NCBI GenBank assembly: GCA_033296885.1
Contig: MU864039.1
Location: 1 to 61,499 of the forward strand
Reading direction: 5' to 3'
DNA from: Triangularia verruculosa
Taxonomy: Eukaryota > Ascomycota > Sordariomycetes > Sordariales > Podosporaceae
DNA: 61,499 nt
The notes beneath the pieces are model-generated. The model ran no database searches. It worked only from the letters and a program-made list of their open reading frames with translations, and was not told where the DNA came from. Every line of letters starts with the position of its first letter. The first letter of the stretch is position 1. Made by a program: the position numbers and the translations under genes. This document shows, piece by piece, positions 33,111 to 42,352 of this stretch.

Positions 33111-33559
33111 GACAGACAACAAGGCGGGAGGTCACCTAGAAAGATCCCCGTCTTCTTAATTGCTCTCTGGCCGATACGCCGGATCCGGGTGCTCGTGGAT
33201 GCTGGACAATGTTGATCAGCAAGGTCTGGAAAGGTCAAAGCGAGGGGCAGGTGTCGTACGAGAGTCGATTCCCGGGCTGCGAGACGTTCCACGGGTATGA
33301 AGATGAGCAGGAACACAAGTGAAAGCGCGGCAAAGCCTTTGGCGGCTCGAGTCTGTGGAGGGCGCAAGTTAGACAACAGGCGGGACTGAAGCGGAGGTGG
33401 AGGTGGAGGGGTGAGTGAGGAAGGGGGGGTAAGACGTACAACCACTCCGTATTCCCAAGCAAAGATGGCAAGCTCATAGAGGCGAGTGACCAGATCCCAT
33501 CGGGCGGTGATGTAGCCAGCTACGAAGATGCCGAGTGTCAAGACGGAAAAGGGGTGCAT
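33089..33559 (-). CDS. Small membrane protein, unknown
   Basis: Two-exon model, 33559-33440 and 33352-33089, 127 aa. The 87-bp intron has donor GTACGT, branch TCTAAC and acceptor CACAG, joining ELAIFAWEYGVV to TRAAKGFAALSL. Two hydrophobic segments are visible (FSVLTLGIFVAGYI and GFAALSLVFLLIFIPV), suggesting a small membrane protein with no recognised family. The 3' end is uncertain. As drawn, the stop lies 21 bases inside the gpi1 coding start on the same strand. A possible second, very short (34-bp) intron near 33230-33265 would shift the frame and end the protein at 33136, giving ARESTLTLLINIVQHP and avoiding the overlap. It may be co-transcribed or overlap the gpi1 leader. Confidence 0.55.
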   Translation of the reverse strand: MHPFSVLTLGIFVAGYITARWDLVTRLYELAIFAWEYGVVVRLTPPSSLTPPPPPPLQSRLLSNLRPPQTRAAKGFAALSLVFLLIFIPVERLAARESTLVRHLPLALTFPDLADQHCPASTSTRIRRIGQRAIKKTGIFLGDLPPCCLSCQRMMA

Positions 33560-34157
33560 AGAATCGCGTGGTGGTGCTACCGGCGGAGCATGCCTTGGGT
33601 GTCTTTGTGTCCGTAGCTGTTTGTTGTTTGTTGATATCAAATGCGATGCGCGCGGCGGCAGATGTGCGTCTGTCCGTGTCTCTCTCGGGACCAGATGCTG
33701 TGGCTGGGGTGCCGGTATCTGGGGAAATCGAGGGCTCGGCGGGTGGGTGTGTGAAGCTTAAAGAGACGAGCAAGTGGAGCTGGCACGTCGGTTGAAGGCC
33801 GCCAAATTGCTTGGGGCTTGCGACGAAGCTTGTTCCAGACTCTGCGTTTCTTGCGATGGTGCATTTGACCATTTCGACAAACCCCATCCGCTGTCTCGAT
33901 CACCAATCAGATGCTGTAAATTCCGATTGACCATGCCCCACTTCCTCCCTGTCTTGGCAGCGCGGGACAGCCTCCCATCCTTCTTCGTTTTCTGGGTAGT
34001 GTTTTTCCAGAACAGTTCAATTTCACCAGTTGATCTTGTGAAAGTTATGAAAAGGCAGAAGAATTTGTATATACGATGACCGCCATGCGTATGCTGTTGA
34101 AATGCTCTGATAAACTACGAAATACAGAACCTATATATAACACCATATCGGCTTGTT
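33560..34157. other. Intergenic, mdm35 3' flank and promoter of small membrane gene
   Basis: About 600 bases without a supported gene. Possible UTR of the two leftward genes. Confidence 0.45.
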
Positions 34158-34677
34158 TTACATATGTACAATGATGGTGATAGTGACCATAAATATGTAT
34201 GTTGCTCTCTTTGTAGTCTGCGTGTCAGATAATTGAAAATATACTGTGAACTGAGAGCACTTACACTTCTTCTTCCCCAGCAGTGTTGCATCATTCTCTT
34301 TAAAGTCCTCTCGAGCCTCGTCAAGCAATTTGTCTATCCCTCGCTCTTTCAATGCACGCTGTTGCTGTATTAGCTCATGCTAGACCGTCGACCTCCCGAA
34401 AAGATCATCTCACCTTTAAGCAGACGTTGTACTCCTTGAACATGGTGGCGCATTCATTGTTGTCTGAGGCGCTGATGCCTCTGAGATATTCTGAGATTCG
34501 ATTAGCCAAATGCCGTCCAAGTCTTGGGCAAGACATGCATACTCTCGCTATACCACTTCAAGAAGCAGGTGTCGTAGCGTCTACGCAGATTAGCTGTTAG
34601 CGGCGTCAAAGTACCGGGCAGCCGTGTAGAACTTACTCTTTCAACTCGTTGCATTCTGGAGCAAGTGACTGAGACAT
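34158..34677 (-). CDS. mdm35: Mitochondrial intermembrane-space twin-CX9C protein Mdm35
   Basis: Four exons on the minus strand: 34677-34637, 34580-34543, 34490-34414 and 34358-34158, with introns of 56, 52 and 55 bp. The three splice joins rebuild a textbook Mdm35/TRIAP1 sequence: LAPECNELKERYDTCFLKWYSEKYLRG, then NNECATMFKEYNVCLKRALKERGIDKLLDEARED. Both CX9C motifs are present (C-NELKERYDT-C and C-ATMFKEYNV-C). Mdm35 is imported by Mia40 and partners the Ups/PRELI lipid-transfer proteins that move phosphatidic acid for cardiolipin synthesis. The first two internal exons are only 38 and 77 bases. The C-terminus after LLGKKK is uncertain. The frame runs to a stop at 34158, but a strong extra intron signal (donor GTAAGT near 34265, CTGAC branch and CGCAG acceptor near 34218) could give a different tail. 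Confidence 0.9.
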
Positions 34678-35372
34678 GTTGACGGTCTGCCGATTCTTTT
34701 ACGGATGTAAACAGTAAAACTGAGCGGCGATGGCAAATCCCAGAAGCGATGCCGCGTGTTTCGACAGGCAGTCTTGATACAGGGTGGCTCGTGACTTCCA
34801 GGTTCCGTATTATTAACGGAAGAAGGTAACAACGCTCGAGCCAAGTTTATAACTTTCCTCCAACGACGCTCGACTTCAGTCAAGTCGTTCTCAATATTCA
34901 ATACACTCGTCCTTTCATCCATCCAAGCTCCAAGTGCGGTTGACTCCAACTGCCAATGGAACCCAGGAATCTTTATCTTATCGGACGCGAGCCTTGGCAT
35001 ACATCCATACGTTCACGCCATGGACAAAATAATTGGTACTGCAAGCCAGGATTACACTTTAAGAGCAGTAGAAAAGGTCTATTAACAATCTTCTTAGGGC
35101 TTATTACTATCTTTTAACACGATAAAAGTATCTTTCAAGGTTTATTAACTCTCTTTCAAGGCCTATTGCTATCTTTTGAGGCCTATTAACTATCTTTCAA
35201 TGCCGTGTTCTCACCTTGCAGTGCTAGTCTTTTGTCCAGGACATCACACTGTGCACTAGCGTCGCATCCACCCCTACCAGCCTAGAAGGCGACCCACCGA
35301 AAAGTTCAAGACAGCCCTTGGGCCTTTTCGCAAACAAGCTGCCCGCGCAACGAACACCACCACCGGCAAAGA
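34678..35372. promoter_or_regulatory. Divergent promoter region, mdm35 / rrp6
   Basis: The 695 bases between divergent starts at 34677 (-) and 35373 (+) contain an AT-rich degenerate tandem repeat (35075-35204). The remainder should hold both promoters and leaders. Confidence 0.5.
35075..35204 (+). repeat. Degenerate ~28-bp tandem repeat
   Basis: About five imperfect units of the form GGCCTATTAACTATCTTTCAA, for example at 35137-35160 and 35178-35200. The tract is AT-rich and contrasts with the GC-rich neighbourhood. Its position in a divergent promoter region is notable. Confidence 0.75.
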
Positions 35373-38115
35373 ATGGAGTCTTCACAAGATTTCAATTCGC
35401 TTCGAGGCGCCATCCAGCCAGCCCTCGTCGCTGTTACCCGCTCCGCTAATGCCCTCGCGAACGAGGATCTCGGTTTCCAGCGAACCGTCCACCCAACGGT
35501 CGGCAGCCAGCTCGACAAGACGACGGATCGCATGCTCAACCTGGTCAGCGGCCTGTTGAAGTCTTCATCCAAGGTTACCGGGCAGTCAACACGCGAGCTT
35601 CAAGATGTGGACGACGTCGAAATCAAGTGGAAAGGCATTGTCGACGTTATCGATTCGTTCCTCGAGAAAGCCGACACCTGCCTCGACGAGTACACCGGCC
35701 TGATCAAAAGGAAGGATGCGCCGACTTTCGAGGGTCGCGATGCTAAGCGGACGAAGCCGACCGAGCGGCTCGACCCGTCTCTTAAGCGGGCCAATATCGT
35801 GAAGCCCCAGAAGGCGTTCGAGAAGAAGCCAAACAACTTCGACAGTCCGTGGAAGCCCATCTTGACGAAAAAGCCACATGCAATTGTTCCGTTGGAGCAG
35901 TCTTTGACGAAATTTATCAACGAAGAGCATAAAACTCAGTATGAACCCCGATTTCTAACCAAAAGATCTCAACGTGGATCTTCTTCTTCAGTTCCAGCAG
36001 TGGCTAGGCCCTCTGCAGGGCAAGAACAATGATGAAGAGACGGAAGGAACTAACCAGCCGTTCAGGTATCAGCATCCCTACCGAGCCGAAATTGAGGCCT
36101 TGCAGTATCCCAGCCACGTATTCGAGTCGCGAGAACCCATCAAGTACCTTCCTGTGGAAACCACCAAGGCGATCTGGGTGGATACATACGAGAACGTGTT
36201 GGAGATGCTGGAAGAGCTGAAAAAGGCGCGCGAAATCGCCATCGACCTGGAACACCATGACTTCAGGACTTACAACGGCCTTCTATCACTGATGCAAATT
36301 AGCACGCGAGACAAAGACTGGATCGTCGACACTCTTGTGCCATGGAGACACAAGCTCGAGATTCTGAATGAGGTCTTTGCAGATCCCAAGATTATCAAGG
36401 TATTCCACGGCGCCTATATGGACATTTTGTGGCTCCAGAGAGACCTTGGCCTTTATGTGGTAGGTTTATTCGACACTCACCATGCTTCGACGGTTCTCGG
36501 ATATGGCGGCGGCAGCCTTGCATTCCTCCTGAAGAAGTTTGTCGACTTTGACGCAGACAAGAAGTACCAACTCGCCGACTGGCGCATCAGGTAAGGTCAG
36601 ATGGCTTTCCTTTCCCCCCTTATTTCTAACTAACTGTAACCTAGGCCTCTTCCCGAAGAGATGCTGTACTATGCCCGGGCTGATACTCACTATCTTCTCT
36701 ACATCTACGACATGATCCGGAACGATCTTGCCGCAACGGCTCACACTGTTCACCCAGATGGGACGCCCATTGAGCGGGTACTTGAAAGGTCCAAATCAAC
36801 TTCCCTTAATCGAAGAGAGGCTCCTAGTCTTGACCCAGAGACAGGCTTCGGTGATCGTGGGTGGTACAACTACCTGGCCAGGGCCTCGTACGTGTACAAC
36901 AGAGAGGAGTTTGCCGTGTTCAAGGCTCTCTGGAACTGGAGGGACAAGACCGCTCGCGAAGAGGACGAGAGCCCAGGATTCATCATGAGCCAGAACGTGA
37001 TGGCAGACATTGTGCGCATCATGCCTGCTGACAAGAAGGCTCTCTGGAGTTTGATGGATAGTCATGCTCGGCATCTAAAGCCCCGCCTTGACGATTTGTT
37101 TGACGTCATCCAGGGAGCCAAGGAAAAGGGCGCGACAGGACAGACATTGCTCCAGTACTTTAGCTCGACAACCTCGGATGTCCGCAATGTGCAGATTAAC
37201 CCCCCGGCGGCGCCAGCGGAAGAGGCCAGCGTCGATATCAAGGAACTCAAGAGCGATCAGTCGCAGCTGTGGGGACAGGTGCCGTTGAGCTCTGCTTGGG
37301 AGTCGGGTTCTAGGAAGGAGAGTGAATGGGACGAGGTTTTTGAGATTCCGCTTTACTATGGCACCGCTCAAGCGGAGGAGGAGAGGGATGAGGAGGAGCT
37401 TCCTGATGCTACTCAGCCGGGTGTAGTCCTGAAGCCAGCTACTGAGTATTATGCTCTCGGGGAGGAGAATAAGGAGTTTACTCTCAAGGCTGGTAGGAAA
37501 CGGAAGGCCAGCGAGGCGGATGTTTATGAGGGGCCGGGGGAAGTTGAGTCTGAGGAAGTCGAGGACGGAGGAGTGGATGTTCAGATGGAGGACGTTGGCG
37601 CCACAGGGGAAGATGCTGGGGAAGAGGATGATGAGGAGGGGGATGATGCTGAAGCTGCTAGGAAGGCGGCGAAACAGGAGAAGAAGCTTAGGAGGAAGGC
37701 TGCGAAGAAGGCTAAACGGGCGGCGGCGATGGCGGCGGAACAAGGAGAAGGGGAGGAGGGGGGAGCAGAGGAGGCGGAGGAGGTGGATGATGAGGAGGCG
37801 AGGAGGGAGGCGAAGAGGGTTGAGCGGAAGGCTAGGAAGGCTGCCAAGAAGGCTGCGAAGGAACAGGAGCAACAAGAGGAGGAGGGGGAAGAGGAGGAGG
37901 TGTTTGATTATAGCAAGGCGGCGTCTGTTCTTAAGGCTGATGGGGAAGGCGCGAGGTCAGGGTTTGGTGATGGTGATGGTAAGAAGAAGGGGAGGAAGGG
38001 GGGGAAGAGGGAGAAGGTGTTTGATCCGTATGCGGCCAGGACGACTTCGGATGTGAAGGGGGTGAGGAATAGGAATTATGAGAGGGCGGGGAGGTCGGGT
38101 ACGTTTAAGAAGTAG
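35373..38115 (+). CDS. rrp6: Exosome-associated 3'-5' exoribonuclease Rrp6
   Basis: Three exons, 35373-35938, 36066-36590 and 36645-38115, 853 aa. The introns (127 and 54 bp, donors GTATGA and GTAAGG, acceptors TTCAG and CTAG) restore EEHKTQ-YQHPYRAEI and DWRIR-PLPEEMLYYARADTHY. Domains in order: PMC2NT N-terminal helices that bind Rrp47 (about 10-105); DEDDy exonuclease with ExoI AIDLEHHDF near 245, ExoII KVFHGAYMDILWLQ near 300 and ExoIII YYARADTHYLLYIYD near 371 including the catalytic Tyr; HRDC (about 455-530); and a long charged tail of Glu-rich and Lys/Arg/Ala-rich repeats (about 660-800) that in the family serves as the exosome-binding lasso and nuclear signal. It trims and degrades nuclear RNAs including rRNA and snoRNA precursors. 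Next downstream is the long frq upstream region. Confidence 0.97.
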
Positions 38116-39564
38116 TGGTTTTATCATCATCATAATAGTGGTGGTGATGGTGGGGGAGGGTGAAGGGGGTTGTATTTGTAGCTGTTGTTGTGAGTAGTTG
38201 TCAATTGGAGCATGAAAAGAGTTTAGAGGTTGGGAAGTGAAATAGCATTGGTATTATTATGACACACACACATACCTGACCATAAAGAAGTGGATGTATT
38301 GTTATGTTTGGCTTTTGAAGTCATGGGTATTGTTTTGCCGGAGTTACTCGGGTAGGTTCGTAAGAAATGGTGGTTCAGAGGCGGCCCAAAGAGGAGTCGT
38401 TGAGAAAAGGGGCTTGGAGAGTATCATTTGAAGAAGGGCACCCTCTGCTTATTGCTTAGAGGGGATTGGATGTATTTTGTGTAGCAATCTCTCTCTCTCT
38501 TTTCTTTTTCCTTTTCCATCCAGGGCATGTGTGTCGGGTGTGAGATGAGAGCAGGATGCTTACGGTGCGGCGGAACAAATCAAGCCGTGGACAGACGAGA
38601 CCTCTTGGAGAGCGACATTGTTGTTTACACTTTTGCGAGTAGCTACTGTGTAGCAAGGGACGGGATGTTTTGCATTTGCTATCTGAGCAATAACACCAGG
38701 TGACTGACCTCTCGGCCGGATACCCGGACAAGATTGTGTTCGAGAGTAATGTCTCATATACTGTTTGTGATTGAGAATTCAACTTTTTGAGGCACCAACT
38801 TGTACTATTGTCGACGACATGCACACACATCTAATGCAACGCACATAATCGATATCACATGAAGAAGAAAAAGTTGGTACATATCTTCTTTTTTTCCACA
38901 GGAAGTTTTCTCACCTAATCATGCAAGTCTATCGTGTATATCTATCAGTCCACAAAATCACCTTACCCGGTGGCAAAAAACTTTCACTTGGAAAGGAATC
39001 AAAAAAGCCCGCATGTGACTCGGAGTGAGCTGATGGACGTATCTGCTGGCACGCCAACAAACAAGCCACGGGAACGGAGAACGAACACCCTGCTCACAAA
39101 ACGGAGCCAAGGGAGGGGTACAGACGACAGAGAGAAAAAAAAAAAAAGAACCAGGGTTCTTGTGTCATCGGCAGTTTTACACACCCTCTACCCTTCCAAT
39201 ACGACCACAGGACCCTGATCCTCCATACGATATCACGATGGACGAGGTCCCCTTCTTATCTAATATCCGGCTAGGGGCATCGAGCTGGGCGTGGTGTCAT
39301 CGCGGTGGTAGTGTGGGAGCTAGCTTTCCTTCTCGTAACTTCCAACGCTAGGTAGGTAGGCATGTGGTAGCGGAGGAAGGCTTGGAGGCCTAATAAACGG
39401 GGATGTGTGTGTGTGTGTGCCAGGCGATATCTAGAGGACAAGACCCAAAGAAGCGGAGATGGCGACGAGGTACATGGTCCCAGATTGGACCAGTAGAGGC
39501 GTCCGGCAGGTTGTCCGGCGCTTGTAAGCGTATGCTCGCGTACATGATGCTGTGGAAAATATCC

Positions 39565-39646
39565 GCCGATGACCGATGATGCCGGTTCAGTCGATGCAGG
39601 TTGAGGGTTACAGCAGGCTGGCATCGACGATGATTTGTGATCTCGC
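39565..39646 (+). promoter_or_regulatory. Candidate frq clock box (C-box) cluster
   Basis: Four CGATG motifs in 66 bases (39567, 39574, 39592 and 39628) and a GATCT at 39639, including CCGATGACCGATGATGCC. The Neurospora frq C-box, bound by the White Collar complex in the dark, is built from spaced CGATG units with a GACCGATGA core and a downstream GATCT, as I recall it. The position, about 2.8 kb before the start codon, is similar. Assignment is by motif resemblance only. Confidence 0.55.
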
Positions 39647-41422
39647 CGGCCTAGCGGCTGTGTAACAGGTGTCAGTCAGCTTGGGGTTTGAGGTCTGGAA
39701 TCGAGATCCCGCTCTGGAACGAACCGGCTGGCCGAGAAGAGATAATCCGTCGGTCCTGCCGCATGGTAAGCGACCGTTATGGTTGAGCATCACATCGCCA
39801 TCGGTGGCACGATCATAAGAGAATAAGAGTATAGGGCTGATCACCTATCCCGAAGCATCCCATGCATTTGGGTAATTTGCCATTATCGAGAATCCGATAG
39901 TGGCGCTTGTGTTTGATCTCGATTCCGCATAACGGCGTTCATCACTTTTGACGAGCAATTGGATAAACAATGGCGTTGTGGATGCTGAAGATGTCGTGTG
40001 GTTGAAGAATATTCCTGGATGGGAAAAGCGTACCAGATCTTGTTGCTTTGGCGTTTCCCTGATCTCCATTCAGGGTCCAAATGATCGACAGAGGTGCGCA
40101 ATTGACCCTCCCGGGGAGGCGGGCAGCTCTGCGCCTTGATTGGAGCAACTGAAGAAATTTTCGACGAAAACTCCCGACTTTGACTTGAGGCAGGTAACAA
40201 GCGATTCTTTACGCAGCATGTAGTGTACATAGACGGGAAAAACGGTGGACAGAAACAGAGATCACGATGACTTCGCTTGATTCTCCACAAGCCTTGACAA
40301 CAGGCAACGGTAGTTGCATTTTACAGGCCGGGTATCCACTAGCGCCGAAGTACCAGCCGTCACAGTTGACGTCATAATTAGTAGTTTGCGCAATGTTAGC
40401 ATGGAGGCACGGGGAGGACCCTGCAGCGTGTTCGCGGGGTAACATTTGCGACTTGTGGGAGCTGGCACATTCTCCGGACCTGTCAGGGCTCGGAGCCTAC
40501 CACCCACACACGCTCATTTTGGTCGACGTCTGGGGTGACATGTCTTGCTTCTGCTCAACCGAATCACGGAACCGATGTGGTGATTCTGGGCTGTCATATG
40601 CCCAATGGACTGAGAAGCTCATGACAGAACCATGACCGGCGTCGTAAACCTAGGAGTGACCGAAAAGCAACAGACATGGATGCTTGCTGTTCATGCGTCT
40701 CCTGGCGTTTTGACCACGGCCCGATGACAGGGCAAAAGGCAGATCCAGAGGTCCTGTCTGTCGGTGCAACAGTCCCCACCAAACAGAGCCACAGCCGCAG
40801 TTGGAGTCCGGGTCCCCGAACAATCAAACCATGGCGCTCGTGTGGTTTGCAAAACCACTTTATCGTTTTTCGTTCGCAGTGTCGTACATTAAGTGTACGT
40901 CGGTCGACTCGAGTGGGTTGAATATCACGACACCGAGCAGGGAGCCAGAGACGAGCGAAAGTAACGGAATACCGTGAGCCGCAGACCTGATGATGGTCTC
41001 GTAACCGATGAAGCTTGTGGACCACTAGAAAAGCCGAGTTTCGTTCCAATCGAAGACAATCGAAGGAATATGGTGGACTGACCCCGCGGTGTGCCCTGAG
41101 CGGGCCAAGCCGGACGGTAGCGGCCTAACATCAGGACATGATGGGCACGAATGTTGAAATCTGGAGATGGATATTGGGGAAGCTCGAAGAGGTCAAACGA
41201 GGGCAAGAAGACATTGTACAAGAAGGGCAGAAAGGCAAGCAGCTGGGACAATACTCTTGTGCGAGGCAAGTGGGAATGCGGGCTGCTTTTGAACCGTTGG
41301 GGTGAGGGCGAGCGCGATGGGACAAGTTCTATTTGTTTCGGACAACTTGGTCCCTGCTCGTGGTTCTGCAGCCAATGAGAAACGAGTCCACTGTCCAACA
41401 AGGACCCTGAGTTGAGCTAGGC

Positions 41423-41441
41423 CGATCCCATTCGATCCCCC
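41423..41441 (+). promoter_or_regulatory. Candidate proximal light-response element of frq
   Basis: A direct repeat of CGATCCC separated by three bases (CGATCCCATTCGATCCCCC), about 0.9 kb before the frq start. Imperfect GATC/CGAT repeats are the known recognition pattern of the White Collar complex at the frq proximal element. Other weaker candidates are TGATCTCGATTCC at 39916-39928 and TTCGATCGAC at 42001-42010. Confidence 0.45.
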
Positions 41442-41784
41442 GGCCTGTGTTCGCTGTGTGAGGATCGGGGCAATCCGTGTCGCATCTGTGAAGCGGTGGG
41501 AGCATCAAAAAAGGACCGCAGCCACCATGAACCCTGGCCCCCCCGCCATCGAGATGCCGGCAGCCTCGAAGTGCCTCCTTTCCTTGGCTCTTCCCATCCG
41601 TGCATCGTGCAATTGGGGTGTTAACCCTCTGCTTCCCAGCGCTCTTCGCTCTGACTTCATTTTGATCCTGCCTTGATTCCCCTGCACAAATACAAACAGC
41701 ACGCCGACGGCATGATCTGCCCCTCCCGATAGCTAGACACAACACCAACTTCTACTGTACCTGATCAACATCTGCCATCCAAAG

Positions 41785-41944
41785 GTATGTAGAGACGTCT
41801 TCTATTCCTGCGGCGCTGTTTTATACGTGTCTGTCCGTCGTAGCGAACGCTCAAAAAGAGAAAAAGACACGGCTTTCCATCAGTGAGCGCCCACTGCACG
41901 ACACCTTCTTCTCTCCCCTTCATCGCCAATCTTGCCATTTGCAG
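41785..41944 (+). other. Probable frq 5' UTR intron
   Basis: A 160-bp segment bounded by AAG|GTATGTAGAG at 41785 and TTTGCAG at 41938-41944. Introns in the long frq leader are known in Neurospora. The branch site is not obvious, so the call rests on the donor and acceptor quality. Confidence 0.4.
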
Positions 41945-42013
41945 CAATTCGTCCTTGGGCAGCAGTACTGTACTGGAAATTCAGTGTCGGATCTAGAGCG
42001 TTCGATCGACACC

Positions 42014-42139
42014 ATGACAGCTCCCCCGTCCAGCCGCCTCTCCAGCGGGTTTCGCCACAGCCCCCCCTGCTTGCATAGTGCCCGAGGTTCCAGTATCAGC
42101 AGCTCTACGCAGCGGCAGCGTTCTGATAAGACTTCTTAA
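42014..42139 (+). other. Upstream ORF in frq leader (41 codons)
   Basis: ATG at 42014 follows directly after TTCGATCGACACC and runs 41 codons (MTAPPSSRLSSGFRHSPP...) to TAA at 42137. Multiple uORFs in the frq leader participate in translational control in Neurospora, so this one is plausibly functional as a uORF and not as a stable protein. Confidence 0.5.
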
Positions 42140-42335
42140 ACAGGCCCTTTTTTTCGCAAGACTCTTGTCTGCTTCGGCTCTCAGGCCACGCACACGCTGG
42201 TTTTTGGAGAGCTGGGTGTGCGCACTACAGCGACCGACCGCACCGTTGCACGCGTCCAAACAACGGGACGGCGCGGACTGCCTGTTGCGGGGCGCGCGTG
42301 TTCAGAGCAGGTCTCCAGCTTCCAAAAAGTCGAGC

Positions 42336-42341
42336 ATGTGA
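42336..42341 (+). promoter_or_regulatory. Start-stop upstream ORF (ATGTGA) before frq start
   Basis: An out-of-frame ATG immediately followed by TGA lies 11 bases before the first in-frame frq ATG. Minimal uORFs of this kind can stall or divert scanning ribosomes, so it could alter the balance between long and short FRQ. Its presence is seen directly and the effect is inference. Confidence 0.5.
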
Positions 42342-42352
42342 CGGCGCCCCCA

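Larger units (their letters stand above)
38116..42352 (+). promoter_or_regulatory. Long frq upstream region (promoter and leader)
   Basis: A 4.2-kb interval with no supported protein gene separates the rrp6 stop from the frq start. The length is expected for frq, whose promoter and leader extend over several kb in Neurospora. Within it are a CGATG cluster resembling the clock box, GATC/CGAT repeats resembling light elements, a probable leader intron and upstream ORFs, annotated separately. The first part (38116-38500) is rrp6 3' flank. Confidence 0.7.

Noticed and set aside
42218..42352. Upstream extension of the FRQ frame
   Set aside because: No ATG occurs in frame before 42353, and the sequence is unlike FRQ N-termini. 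It is treated as leader.
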